A DNA stretch of 64,000 bases from Tanypteryx hageni (lineage: Eukaryota; Arthropoda; Insecta; Odonata; Petaluridae), in the NCBI GenBank assembly GCA_028673005.1, contig CM054114.1, positions 18,351,137 through 18,415,136 on the forward strand, in the 5' to 3' direction. The position numbers and the translations under genes are program-made. This document shows, piece by piece, positions 44,947 to 56,387 of the stretch. The notes under the pieces were generated by a model. It worked only from the letters and a program-made list of their open reading frames with translations. It was not told the origin of the DNA and made no database searches. Within the stretch, counting starts at the first letter, position 1. The number at the start of each line of letters is the position of its first letter.

Positions 44947-46605
44947 TTACTCATGAAAACTAATAAAGCATTCAGGATGTAAAGAAATTTTGCATTTTTT
45001 ACAAATATATACAGTTCTTCCTTTGCATACACACTGCTTTTTTCCTTCCCCTGTGCAATAAAATGATCTCATCGTTGGTGTCCCATAATGTTTCAAGATG
45101 AAAAGGACAATCCCTTCTGAATTGTAATAATGTTACATTATTACCTAGTCTTTTATGTAAAAGCCATCCCTGAACAACTGAAACATCTAACGCCCATCTA
45201 AAATAGGTAAACCTCCATTTTTTACTACGAATGTTTGTTCTATATGTTGCAACAAACTGGTTGCACAAATCTACTCCACCCATATAGGAATTATATTCCG
45301 AAATAGCTTTTGGCATCGGAATAGATATTCTCTTTTTTTCTCCTCCAGAATAATGACTTGCAGTTTTTATCTCATGAAGAATGCAATTAGTCCTCATAGT
45401 AACAACATTATTGTGGTTCCACCGCATTACCAATAATGTACTATCGGATTTCATAATTGCATTACCACATTTTGTTTTTTTGAACATTACTTTCTCAGAC
45501 AAATCATAATTATTTTTTATGCGATTTTCACATATTGTTCCTTTGCCCCCAAGACCTCTCATTGACAACTCTCGAAGCAACTTCTCTGAAGTAAAGAAAT
45601 TATCAAAATAGATTTTGTACCTGGAAATAATATACATTTGTCCACCAAGCCCAAAACGACATCCCCTCCCTGGCCAAAATCCATTTTAGATAAATGTGCC
45701 TGCTCCTGCATAGGGTTCAGCATGGTATAGATATCCAATTGAATCTGTGAGGCATCGTAATTTAAATCCGAATCTTATCGGTTTACCCCTAATAAATTGC
45801 TTGAAACCATGCCACCCATAATAGGGGATAATTAATTCATCTACAGAACAGTTTCCTATATGACTAAACATTTTGAAATTTTTATTCAAAATGTTGGATA
45901 AAGGTCGGACTTGGAATAACCTATCTCGTCTATCATTTTTGGAGTTGTCTGCAATATGCAAATATCATAGAATTTCCTCATACCTATTTTGTCTTATGCT
46001 ATTTTTTACTATTTCTATTGAGCAATCATCGGATGTGCTCCAGGGCCTAGGGCCATGTACATCTCCTCTGGTTGAACTTTTTAATTGTGACACCCTTTTG
46101 AATTTGCGTAAAGATTTGTTTCATCAGTTAAAATTTCAATCAAATCAGGTGAAAAAAATTGAGAAAAACACTGAAAAGGAGATTGACTTTGCGATAGATG
46201 ACTTGGCAAACTAGTTGGTACAATTTCAACCATTTTTTTCTTCCTCTTCGACAAAGGAATGGATAAATCAGATGAAACTGCTGATGTAGACTACATATTG
46301 TTTTACATATTTATTTCTCTTCGACTTTGATGTGGAGGAAGTACTTGGAGTAATGGCTGACACTGTAGACACAGGTTCTCTTTCTGATAAAATGGTTTCA
46401 TCCGACTCAGAAAGATTGATAGTGGCTAAAGTTTGTAATATCTTCCTTGGCAGATATAAAGGATTTCCCGTAATTTCAGAATCTGACACATCAGAATCTC
46501 ATCTGTCTCAATATTAGGATTTTCAAGAGGTGGATTTATGATAATAGTCTCCACATCACAATGTTCATCTTCTTCTAATAATGATAAGATATCATTCATA
46601 GACAT
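44947..46605 (-). pseudogene. piggyBac transposase P5 (PGBD2/3-like), broken
   Basis: The probable start is the ATG at 46605 (MSMNDILSLLEEDEH). After a 1-base shift come DSEITGNPLYLPRKILQ and a Ser-rich linker. Then FSQFFSPDLIEILTDETNLY, a deletion or degraded stretch, LHIADNSKNDRRDRLFQVRPL, NCSVDELIIPYYGWHGFKQF (first Asp), a break near 45686, and the open frame 45637-44999 with IYFDNFFTSEKLLREL (second Asp), YMGGVDLCNQFVATYRT (third Asp) and KKWRFTYFRWALDVSV. The Cys-rich end (CKGRTVYICKKCKISLHPEC) is in another frame, stopping at 44947. Terminal repeats were not found. Confidence 0.85.
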
Positions 46606-46619
46606 AGGGTGAGACCTAG

Positions 46620-47350
46620 AAAAATAATTACATTATACAAAATAACTATGCACGTGAAAAACAAATATAATCTTAAATATTGTATTTATTTCAATCATAA
46701 GGGGAAACTTGAGTTTCCAATCAAAATACTAAAATATTTTATATAAAACTGAACTTATTATACAATTATCTTTGTATAGTAATAATATATAGTATTAAAA
46801 ATACTCACATTTTGAAGAATCCATGTTAAAATGTTATCAAAGGCAAATTACTCCAAGCAGAAAGCAAAATACGACAACTATAACAGAAAAAATCATTTTA
46901 GTGTCACAAATGCCTAGATGTATTTTTAGATAGGTCCAAATTTGATTCGATAATTTATAATACTAAAAGATTTTTTTAAAACCTCAAATTATTACTATAC
47001 TATCATGCATCAATTAAGATTAAAAATCATAACATTTATTAGAAATATCAGCATTAACAGCAGAGTTACTTGTGAACATGTACAGTTCCAGCAGCATACT
47101 GAAGGGTCCAGGACTAGGGTAATAAAATTTTTCCATTTATACAATTTTTTTGTGATTTAATTTTGATTTTCATACCACAAATGGTTCGTGAAGGACAATC
47201 TAATAGTTTTATAATGTGTTTGTACTTATAAATTAGATAAATATTAGAAATTCTCAGAATTTTCATTTTTTTAATAATATTACATACTAGCTTTACTCGC
47301 GCAGAGCATCTGCGCGCTAGTACTTTATTGCTCAGTATCATAAATTTCTT
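46620..47350. other. Intron segment, nothing recognised
   Basis: AT-rich, with no supported coding. Confidence 0.5.
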
Positions 47351-47354
47351 TATA

Positions 47355-47526
47355 CAGGCGACACTCGATTTATGCCATAGATACGTTCTGAGGATATTGG
47401 CGTAAATCGAAATTGGCATAAATCGAAATTGGCATAAATCGAAATTGGCATAAATCGAAATTGGCATAAATCGAAATTGGCATAAATCGAAATTGGCATA
47501 AATCGAAATTGGCATAAATCGAAAGT
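47355..47526. repeat. 16-bp minisatellite (8 copies) next to an inverted copy of its unit
   Basis: Eight head-to-tail copies of GGCATAAATCGAAATT (the first has GGCG) run from 47399 to 47526 almost without change. Upstream, after 'tatacaggcgaca', lies 'ctcgatttatgcca', an inverted copy of the unit. I infer the unit was amplified from a subterminal part of a pogo/Tigger-like end (TA, then CAGGCGACACTCGATT). Antisense frames through it are repeat artefacts. Confidence 0.85.
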
Positions 47527-47789
47527 TATTTTCCGGCAGTATTTGATCATGTACAGTGACGGCTCCTGCTATAAGAGATTGTGAGATTCATTCCTACCAA
47601 AAAATTTTAAACCTCAGTAACATCTTTCTTTACGGTGATATAAATTCAGTAATTAATTTATTCCATTATTTAATAATATTCCTTGAATATAATCAATGCA
47701 AATAACGCATTATAAATTTATCATGCAAGCGATATTGTAAAAATTTTCAATACGTTGATTTTCCTGTGAAAAAATTCGAAATAGTAATC

Positions 47790-50700
47790 TCATCATCATC
47801 ATCATGCTTCTGTCCGAAGACAGGTTTTAACTGAATCGCTGCCTCCATTTCTCTCTCTACCTAGAAGCCTCTTTTATACCTCTATAAGTAGTATATCCCT
47901 GCTTTATATTATCTAATATTCCTATTCTTTTTCTCCCTCTTCCTCTTTTTCCACTAATTTTTCCTTCTAAGATCGTCCTTTGTAAACACTGTCTTCTCAA
48001 TATGTGCCCTATCCAATTTGCTTTTCTTTTCCTGATTGTTTTTATTAGCATCCTATCTTCTCCCACCATTTCTAATACTTCTTCGTTTCTCTTCCTCTCT
48101 GTCCATTTCACTTTCATCATTCTTCTCCATACCCACATCTCAAAACTTTCTAAATATTTTTCCTCCTTTCTCCTTATCGTCCACGTCTCTGCACCATAAA
48201 GAGCTATGCTCCATATGTAGCATTTTGCTAATTTCTTCCTTGTTTCTAGATTTATTTTCTTGCTTGTGAGAAGCTCCTCCTTCTCGTTAAATGCTGCTTT
48301 TGCCATTGCAATCCTACTTCTGATGTCCTGTGTACTACTTCCATCCTGTGCTAAAATACTGCCGAGATATTTGAAACTACTTACTTGTTCCAATTTTTGG
48401 CCATTTACCATTATATTTAATTCTTTATGTTCCTTTGAAACCACCATGACTTTCGTTTTTTCTGTATTGATCTTCATTCCATATTGTTGGCCAACCTCAA
48501 CTAGTCTGTCTGTCATCCTCTGAAGCTCTTTCTCGCCTTCTGCTATTAAGCCCTGATCATCTGCGTATTTAATGGTGGTAATACTTTCACCTCCTATCTT
48601 AAATCCTTTCTCTTCCATCAACGCTTCTTCTGTTATTGTTTCTGCATACATATTAAATATCGCTGGTGAAATAGGACAACCCTGCCTCACTCCCCTCCCT
48701 ATTGAAGTACTTTCTGTTTCTTCTCCTTCAACCCTGACTCTAATCTTTTGATCAAAGTAAAGGTTTTTAAGCAGTCTTTTATCTTTCCAATCTATTCCTA
48801 TTTTGTTTAAAATACCCAGCATCTTATCCCATTTCACTCGGTCAAAAGCTTTCTCCCAATCTACAAAACAAAAATACATATCTTTATTGACTTCTAGCGC
48901 TCTTTCTATCATCATCCTCATACATCCTATAGCATCTCTAGTCCCCCTTCCTCTTCTAAAACCAAACTGATTATCTTGCAGCTCCTTTTCTATTTTACAT
49001 TCAATTCTTTTGGTTATTATTCTGGTTAGAACTTTAGCTGTATGAGAAATTAAACTAATAGTTCTGTAATCCTTACAACATTTTGCATTGTTCTTTTTCT
49101 CCAGTGGTACCATCACAACATCTAAAAAATCTTCAGGCCATACGCCAGTATCATATACTTGGTTAAAAAATTTTGTGAGTTGCTTAACTGCTTTAGACCC
49201 CAAAACCTTAAGAACGCCCACGGGTATATCATCACTCCCAACTGCCTTTCTTCTTTTCATGTCATCAATTGCTCTTTTAACTTCAGACTCGAGAATACTT
49301 GGTCCTAGCTGATCTTCTTCCACATCCTCTTCTTCATTTAATTCAATATTTCTTGGCTTTCCTTCTTTGTCATACAGAACCTCAATGTATTCTTTCCAGA
49401 CATTCTTTACATTGTCTGGCTCCGATACTATTTTACCACTTTTGTTCATGATTCCTTTACGTCCTATCTTTCTTGCTTTTTTCTTGAATAGTTCCCTTGC
49501 TTTGCTATACATGAGGTCTGTTCTACAAATTCTTTCACATTCGACAATCTCCTCGCATTTCTCATTTATCCACTGTTCTCTGGCTTTATCTGTTTCCCTT
49601 CTTAAAGCATTATTTAACTCCTTGTACTTTCTTTGGCCTTCTTCAGTGTTTATGTTCTTCCACTTTCTCCGCTCTTCCATTTTTTACAGCATGGCTGCTG
49701 TGATCCAGGGTTTTTTTGTTTCGTTCACCTGTTATCTTACCTACCTTCTTTTCCATTACATCTTTAATGTTGCTATGGATGTATCTCCACTCCTCATCTA
49801 CATTCTTCCTATTTTCTTCATCTCTCTCCCCCAACCTTTCCTCCAGCTCAGTCATGATAGCCTCCTTGTTTTTAAGGAGTTCCTCTAAGTTCCATTTCTT
49901 GTTAACTCTTACGTTTCTCTTAACGCTCTTCAGTCTACATTGTATATTTGCCACCAAAAGGTTGTGGTCAGAATCGATATCTGCCCCTGGTAGTGTTTTC
50001 ACATTTTTAATGCTATTTCTAAATCTTTCATTGACTAGTATGTAATCTATCTGGTATCGTCTCTGGTCTCCTGGGCTTCTCCATGTGTAAAGTCTCCGCT
50101 GGTGATGCTTAAACCATGTATTAGTTACAATTAATCTATTTCTATGGCAGAATTCCACAAGTTTATCCCCTCTTTCATTTCTCTTCCCTAGTCCATATTT
50201 TCCCACTATGTTATCTTCATGTCCCTCTCCGACTACACTGTTCCAATCTCCCATTACTATGGTGGTGATCCTTCCTTTTCCCTCCTCCTCCAATATCTCC
50301 ATAATCTGTTCATAGATTTCATCTACTTCGTCGTCGCCAGCATTAGTCGTTGGCATATACACTTGAATTATAAGCATTTCCACTGGCTCCATCTGAAGTT
50401 TTACGGCTATTAATCTATCATTAACTGTCACTACCTTGCTCATTCTTTCAGCTATCTCTTTTCTCATTATAATCCCCACTCCCCTTTCCTTTTTCTCCCC
50501 TCCTGAGTAAATAATCTTAAATTCGTCTGAATTTATCTCGCCTTCTCCTTCTCACCGAACTTCACTAAGACCTACTATACCTACATTATTCCTTCTCATT
50601 TCCCTTTTTATGTTCTCTAGTTTACCCCCTGAATTCATAGTCCTAACATTCCATGTGCCTATTCTTAATTTCTCACCACTTGCTTTCCTATTAATGTTAA

Positions 50701-51120
50701 ATTTCCTCTGTGCATCCCCTAGGGTAGTCCCCACCCGGAGATCCGATTGGGGGACTATTTTACCTCCGGAATATTTTACCCCAGAAAGATCCATAGAGGT
50801 ATTTCAGCTTTTCAGCCTATCATGGGAAATATAATGAGGTAGTTTCCCCTTGCTTTCCTCATCGCAGTTTCACAGAGTGATTACCCATCTGTAGCTGTTC
50901 AGATCCACATGATCACCACCTACAGAGGTACTGTGCAAGCTGCTGCCCTTGCACAGGGGGATGTAAAACCCCCAAGACTGCTTCTTAGTCTGACTCTTCC
51001 CCTCAGACCTTTCCGGCTTGGATGGTCCTACCAGGAGAATTATCTCCCGCCGGCATAGCTCTTTGGTTCGTAAGAGTACACAAACCCTCCCACCTCTGTA
51101 AGGTTATGCAGTCCTTAGGG
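47790..51120 (-). mobile_element. RTE-clade LINE, nearly full length
   Basis: The 3' end on the minus strand is at about 47790, with a 'catcatcatcatcat' tail. The endonuclease and RT fill 47857-50794. A GC-richer 5' untranslated region with 'ggatggtcctaccaggagaa' extends to about 51120. Only one stop and one homopolymer frameshift were seen, so it is fairly young. A truncated relative is at 34530-35235. Confidence 0.85.
47857..50794 (-). pseudogene. RTE LINE polyprotein: endonuclease and reverse transcriptase
   Basis: The frame opens at 50794 with KLRIGTWNVRTMNSGGKLE and GIVGLSEVR, then a TGA at about 50551 where related proteins have Trp. It continues in the same frame: MGDWNSVVGEG, YGLGKRNERGDKLVEFC, RRLYTWRSPGDQRRYQIDYI and GADIDSDHNLLVA (endonuclease). 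A single-base shift in a poly-A/T run near 49705 separates it from the RT frame 49680-47857, which has RRKAVGSDDIP, FCFVDWEKAFDRVKWDKM, GVRQGCPISPAIFNMYAE, TTIKYADDQGLIAEGEKE with the catalytic ADD, and AETWTIRRKEEKYLESFE. Two changes would account for its loss. No ORF1 was seen. Confidence 0.92.
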
Positions 51121-51133
51121 AGGGAACTGCGTA

Positions 51134-51200
51134 GTTAGCCAGATGGTTAACGTGCTCAACTTCAGATCCCAGGTTCAGGCGTTCGATCCCAACAACCTCC
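51134..51200 (+). mobile_element. tRNA-like SINE head or tRNA relic
   Basis: 'Tagccagatggttaacgtgc' resembles a pol III A box, and 'gttcgatccc' (near 51180) a B box. I cannot form a full cloverleaf with a paired acceptor stem, so it is not called a functional tRNA. Confidence 0.35.
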
Positions 51201-51271
51201 AATAGTAATCTAGAGGTTCCAAAATGACGCTCGCGTGTGTACACAAAATTATGACAAAATGTTCTTAGTAG

Positions 51272-51490
51272 TTAAAAGGCATACGAGCTGGTGCTAATCA
51301 TATAAATTAAGTGAGTGCTGATTCCAAACTTAAAGTCACGAATTGCTCTAATTTTAGAATCACTAAGTCCCAATACTTTACGAATGTCAATGTTTCTCTC
51401 ACTACGCTCAAACCTTTTAAGAACCTCTATTTTTATTTCTAAGGAAAGAGACTTTCTAGTTTTTTCACATCTTTCCATCCCATCCATCAC
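51272..51490 (-). pseudogene. Tigger-type transposase, N-terminal helix-turn-helix fragment
   Basis: The minus-strand frame (KTRKSLSLEIKIEVLKRF, ERNIDIRKVLGLSDSKIRAI) resembles the N-terminal Psq-type helix-turn-helix of Tigger/CENP-B-like transposases. The catalytic domain does not follow. A short relic. Confidence 0.65.
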
Positions 51491-51805
51491 TGCAAACTCT
51501 TTTGAAGTTCATTTTAACACAAGGGGTTATATTAAAAAATATTTAGAATTAAAATCACAAGGTAAACAAAATCTAAATGGAAAATGTTAGCACAACGAAT
51601 AACGACAGCTAAACTTCCAACTGTATACATATGCCTATGTACGTATACTTTTATGGTGAAAGAAAATGAATGTGGGACTTCACAATGTAACAAACGAAGG
51701 TAGAAACAAGCATGGTGGTGCAAATAGGATGTTATTTGTATGTTTGTTGCCTGTACACACAATTTTTGATCTCTTGATTAGCTGATGCAATAGTTCCAGT
51801 CAAAT

Positions 51806-52358
51806 GATCCCTCCCTCATTCCCTCTCCCTTCCCTCCTCTCTCCCTCTCCCTTCCCTCCTCTCTCCCTCTCCCTTCCCTCCTCTCTCCCTCTCCCTTCCC
51901 TCCTCTCTCCCTCCTAACCTCACTCCCTCTCCCTTCCCTCCTCTCTCCCTCTCCCTTCCCTCCTCTCTCCCTCCTAACTTCACTCCCTCTCCCTTCCCTC
52001 CTCTCTCCCTCCTAACCTCACTCCCTCTCCCTTCCCTCCTCTCTCCCTTCCCTCCTCTCTCCCTCCTAACCTCACTCCCTCTCCCTTCCCTCCTCTCTCC
52101 CTTCCCTCCTCTCTCCCTCCTAACCTCACTCCCTCTCCCTTCCCTCCTCTCTCCCTCCTAACCTCACTCCCTCTCCCTTCCCTCCTCTCTCCCTCCTAAC
52201 CTCACTCCCTCTCCCTTCCCTCCTCTCTCCCTACTAACCTCACTCCCTCTCCCTCCCCTCCTCCCTCCCCTCCTCCCTCCCCTCCTCACTCCCTTCCTCA
52301 CTCCCTCTCCTCCTCACTCCCTCCCTCCCTCCCCCCTCCCTCCCTCCCCCCTCCCTTT
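51806..52358 (+). repeat. Polypyrimidine minisatellite directly upstream of the last PNPT1 exon
   Basis: About 550 bases of almost pure C/T on the + strand. It is built from 'ctctcccttccctcct'-type units, with interspersed 'cctaacctcactc' giving a ~38-bp higher-order period. It ends about 70 bases before the exon at 52432. Strand asymmetry and mirror symmetry suggest triplex (H-DNA) potential. Confidence 0.9.
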
Positions 52359-52431
52359 TAGTTAATTTAGATATTATTTTTAACTAAATGAATTTTTTAA
52401 TATTATGAAGTTTTATGACACTTACTTGCAG

Positions 52432-52590
52432 GTGAGCCATCCAAGTGCTTTGGGTTTGGAAGTTGGGAAGGAAATCCAAGTGAAATATTTTGGCAGGGAC
52501 CCTGTATCAGGTCTAATGAGACTTTCTAGAAAAGTACTTCAAGGCCCAGCGTCGGGTGTAGTGCGTAACCTTGGAGAAGAAAGTTCTTGA
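52432..52590 (+). CDS. PNPT1: PNPT1 terminal exon: rest of S1 domain and stop
   Basis: Starts in phase 0 after 'cttacttgcag' with [17 protein letters not shown], then [19 protein letters not shown], completing the S1 domain, and a short tail [15 protein letters not shown] before TGA (52588-52590). The tail is shorter than in vertebrates, where about 20 further residues follow, but it ends naturally. Together the six exons cover roughly the C-terminal 350 residues of the protein. I found no in-frame stop or frameshift, so the gene appears functional despite the transposon load in its introns. Confidence 0.95.
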   Translation: MSHPSALGLEVGKEIQVKYFGRDPVSGLMRLSRKVLQGPASGVVRNLGEESS

Positions 52591-52975
52591 GATTGTATAA
52601 CATCACAAAATCCAAGTATTTAGCCCATCACCATTCTTTATCCTTACCATCATTGAAAGAACTGTTTATATTTTTTCCCATCAAGATTGTGACCAGCTAT
52701 TCAAAATTCAGTTTTATGAATTTATATTTTATTTTGGATAGTGAATTTTTTGCGAGCATTTGTGAGATGAGCTTACTGACAGTATGAATCTGTTTCTGCT
52801 GTGTTCAATTTGGTTTAGCCATGTGGTTCTCAAACAATCAAGAAGTGTATGTTGTCATCCTGTATGACATTTATAAATATTGTCCAAGGATATTCCTTGT
52901 AAAAATTTTTAATGCAGAAATTTTATAAGCAATAAATATCATATGTAAAAATAAATACACGAGCTAGCTTTGGGT
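52591..52975 (+). other. PNPT1: PNPT1 3' untranslated region with poly(A) signals
   Basis: AATAAA lies at 52931-52936 and again at 52950-52955 on the + strand, about 340-360 bases after the stop. The position is inferred from sequence only. Confidence 0.65.
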
Positions 52976-54850
52976 GTGAAATGAAGTGAAAATTTTTTTA
53001 ATCACCTTACACACCCAAAAAAATATGCTTTTTTTAGTGATTTGTGTTAAAAGTTATTATAAAAATCTTTTCAGGTCACTTTTGTTTTCCTTGAGATAAA
53101 ATAATTACAATTAATGTAATATATACTTAATAGCGTAATTGCCCATCAAATATGACAGGATTATCATAAAAGTATTTGAAATATATTTGATTTAAATATG
53201 AAAAAATCAGTACGATATACTATGATCTGGTTTGGCTTTCGTGCACAATCAAATCAGTGTTTTTGAAAGTTATCTTTGTTTTAATTATACTGTTTGAGTA
53301 ATTATTAGTAGAGGCCAAATGATTATCCAAATACTTCCTGAAAATAAGAGAAAAATAAGATAATAAGAAATAATAAGATAAGAAGTAGCTGAAATTTACT
53401 TGAAATATTTGAGCAAATTATAAGTTATTTAAAACGTATAGAATTTAACTTAATAAATTGATTATTTTACTCTAAAAAACAGGATAAAATGTGAACGAAC
53501 TGTCAATTTACCATCAAAGGAAAATTGTGTAGTAACTTACTTACTATTAACTAAATACATGAACTGCAATGAGTTTTAACTATATTTTAAGATCACACTT
53601 TTCTTTTAACTATATTAGTTTTGATAATTTTTCAGAAAAATCACTTTGGTTAAAGAAATTTAAATAAAAGTAATAAAATGTTATTTTGTTAATCCTATTT
53701 GAAATTCAGTTTGAAATATTTCCTGTATAGTTCAAGAAATTCATTGAAAATTACGTGACCTATATTTAGTTTTATGAATTCCCACCATTTGGCAATGGTG
53801 CATGATTCAATAGTATAACATTTTCTATAATCGATTATAATTTATTATCGTTATTTCTGTACTGTAGCTCCTTTTAATCCTATTCAAATGCTATGTCCTC
53901 TTCCTCTTTCTCAATTTCTGCTCATTCCCCTTCTCTTTTCCTTCCTCCCTCTAATTACTTAATAGATTCAGTAAATAAGTTATACTCATGTATAAAAGTC
54001 TGACCCATGTCCAAACACTAAATTGGTGGCCAAGAATGGAATTCAACAATTGGGACAACAGTGGCCCAATATAAATAAAATGCATGAAAACGTGAAAAAT
54101 CGTATTAAAATGTAATTTTTGGAGATCAACGAATGAGATTTAAATTCTTCTCTTCGCATAACTAAGTTAAATACCTCATCCTTGAAATATTTTAAAATGT
54201 AAACGAAAAAGGTCTGCATGTCAAGGAATGGCTTTTTGCATGATTCATATATGCGATGCGAGTTTATAACTCCGGTTAATTATAAGATGCACGGCAAAAA
54301 AACTATGAAAATTGTAAATTACCAATACTTTCAATAGGAAATTAATCCCTTAAGCTGGGGAGGAAAATTTTGTTATCCAGTCGCATGGTGGGGAGTTCTA
54401 ATTTAGTGCCTACGATAATAAAATGAATGGGGCAATATTTTGTCATGTTATTAAAATAAAACAGTTTATTCAATCTAATCACTCTATTATTCCAGAGAAT
54501 CAAAAAGGAAATGGGATTGCACTTATTTTTATTAATAAAGCAGAAGACATTAAATAGTTAATATAATAATTAAATTCAAAATCTGATATTCTTGCTAACA
54601 AAATAGATAATAGAAGTACAAAGGAAGCTATAGCCTGAATCAGAAAGTATTTTAAAGCAGATTCATTTTCATATGGAGTTTTATTTTTATTTATTAGAGG
54701 AATAAATGGTGATACATTTATTTCTAATCCTATTCAAGCAGCAATTTTCCAAGAGTTTTAAATCCTTCCACCTCTTAAGGCTGGTTCACACTAGAGGACA
54801 GGTCTTGGCTGGGGCACGGACATACTCTGGCGAGAGGATTAGCACAACCT
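52976..54850. other. Intergenic, nothing recognised
   Basis: AT-rich DNA downstream of PNPT1. I see no coding, terminal repeats or RNA gene in it. Confidence 0.55.
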
Positions 54851-54856
54851 ACCAAG

Positions 54857-55130
54857 ATGTTGGACGGTTCGGATGTGGAAGTGTTTATTATGGCAGCAAT
54901 ATTTTCATCAAGATGTAATCAAGATGTAATGAGGATGAATTCCATACACTTTCAAAGAAGGCACCAATACCCCATGAAAGACGAACAGTGTTTCTGCATG
55001 AGTATGGAAAAGTTCAAAACACTGTTGGATTATATCAGACCACAAATAGAAAGACAAAAATCAAAATTTCGTGTCAGCATAACTACGGAAGAATGCTTGG
55101 GAGTATGTTTAAGTGGTAATACTTTTTAGC
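54857..55130 (+). pseudogene. PIF/Harbinger nuclease, N-terminal fragment
   Basis: Reads DVEVFIMAAIFSSRCN, FCMSMEKFKTLLDYIRPQI and KFRVSITTEECLGVCLSGN. This resembles the start of Harbinger (HARBI1-like) nucleases, where F.M....F..LL..I...I and a following I...ERL.V.L occur before the DDE core. It stops at 55130, 22 bases before a pogo-type element, and the catalytic region is absent on the other side of that element too. Confidence 0.7.
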
Positions 55131-55151
55131 CTACTTTCAAGAATGGAAATA

Positions 55152-56386
55152 CCATAAATATCCTCATATAATGCGCAGGGGGGGTTTTCAGTCTCATAAT
55201 CTATTATTTTTCTATATACCTGCCTATAGCATGAACAGATTTTTTTAGCGTTACCGTTCCAGAATAAAGTAGATGGTGTAACGTGGTCTAAAGCAATGAT
55301 GGAATTATTGGTATTATTTATTGGTAATAACGAAAGTGTGAGATTAAATTTTCGAATAACGTTCCAAAAGAACGTCAGGTAACTCAATCATTACATACTC
55401 TATGTTTACTTACAAGGTGATATTAGGACATACACAATTAATCGAATTATATTAATTTCACGGTATGGCATATGACATTGTTTGAGATAATAAAATGAAG
55501 GAATGACGATAATCCTATGTCGAAGTTTTTTACATACGTTTTTGTCATGCCTGAGGTGGACGGGTTTGCCCAACCTTCAGTTTTATCCTTATTAGAACAC
55601 TCTGGAGCACGTAAAAAAGATGGCAAATAACCATAATTAAATACAGACTCTAAGAATCAAGAATAAATCACGTATGAATGCTGAGAGAAAAGTAGGGAAT
55701 GATAACTTGATTTAGTTCTACAAGAAGCATCAACTCCCAGCGTACTCAAAGTCATCAGCTGCCATTGTTTCTAATTGTAAGTAGTACCAGTACCTCACCA
55801 CCGGGCGCCAGTGTAGGGTGACGTCATGCGTAAAATAGCTCATCATTGTGCTAAGAAAAGGAAAGGTGAGTTACAATGTTTGCAAATCATATACAGTGAA
55901 ATGCGAGAATACATGTAATGAATTGTCCATGAATGTTATTATAAAAGGTTTTAAGAAATATTGAATCAGTAATAGTTTAGATGGTAGTGAAGATGATATG
56001 GTGTGGATGACGATGACCCCCATGGCGATGGAGGATACAAAAGATACCGAAAATGACGATTCCGATAACAACATTGAAGAAAAATGGTCCAGTGACAAAG
56101 AATTTCTTGGCTTTTAAAATGAATAAATACTGAATTGATTCTTTTCATATCTAATTAAGGTATGTTTATAGAATTAGTTAATAATTTTTACTATTATCTA
56201 TCTTACTTTTTGTAAAAATCACCAATAAAAATATGAGGAAACCCGGGCAGTAATTACTGTGCCGAAATTGTGGAAATATGGGATCAAATGAAAATAGGAA
56301 GATTATGTACCCTCGTATAATACGCATCCTAATTTTTAACACAAATATTTCGAAAAAAATTGCGCATTATACACGGGTATTTATGG
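55152..56386 (+). mobile_element. pogo-type element, 1.2 kb, TA duplication
   Basis: TA lies at 55150-55151 and 56387-56388. The ends read inward are CCATAAATATCCTCATATAA and CCATAAATACCCGTGTATAA, followed by 'tgcgca'. It retains only the C-terminal end of a transposase (55890-56118), so it is an internally deleted copy. Confidence 0.85.
55890..56118 (+). pseudogene. pogo-type transposase, C-terminal end
   Basis: Reads GFKKY-stop-ISNSLDGSEDD and, after an acidic stretch, EEKWSSDKEFLGF and a stop at 56118. The ISN.LDG.EDD block and EF.GF end are typical of the C-terminus of a pogo subfamily. In the usual sequence a Cys stands where the stop now is. Nothing N-terminal remains within the element. 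Confidence 0.7.
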
Positions 56387-56387
56387 T

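Noticed and set aside
47399..47526. Regular 16-bp repeats that could suggest a CRISPR array
   Set aside because: The copies are head to tail with no unique spacers and sit in a eukaryotic intron. This is a minisatellite.
47114..47550. Two antisense frames with a repeated peptide (PISIYANFDLCQFRF)
   Set aside because: The peptide repeat is only the translation of the 16-bp minisatellite. No flanking gene structure supports it.
48002..50834. Many plus-strand Ser/Leu-rich frames
   Set aside because: Antisense of the RTE LINE ORFs. The hydrophobic look comes from the reverse complement of Lys/Glu-rich coding.
51134..51200. Functional tRNA gene
   Set aside because: A-box and B-box-like strings are present, but no paired acceptor stem or convincing cloverleaf. 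Kept only as a SINE-like relic.
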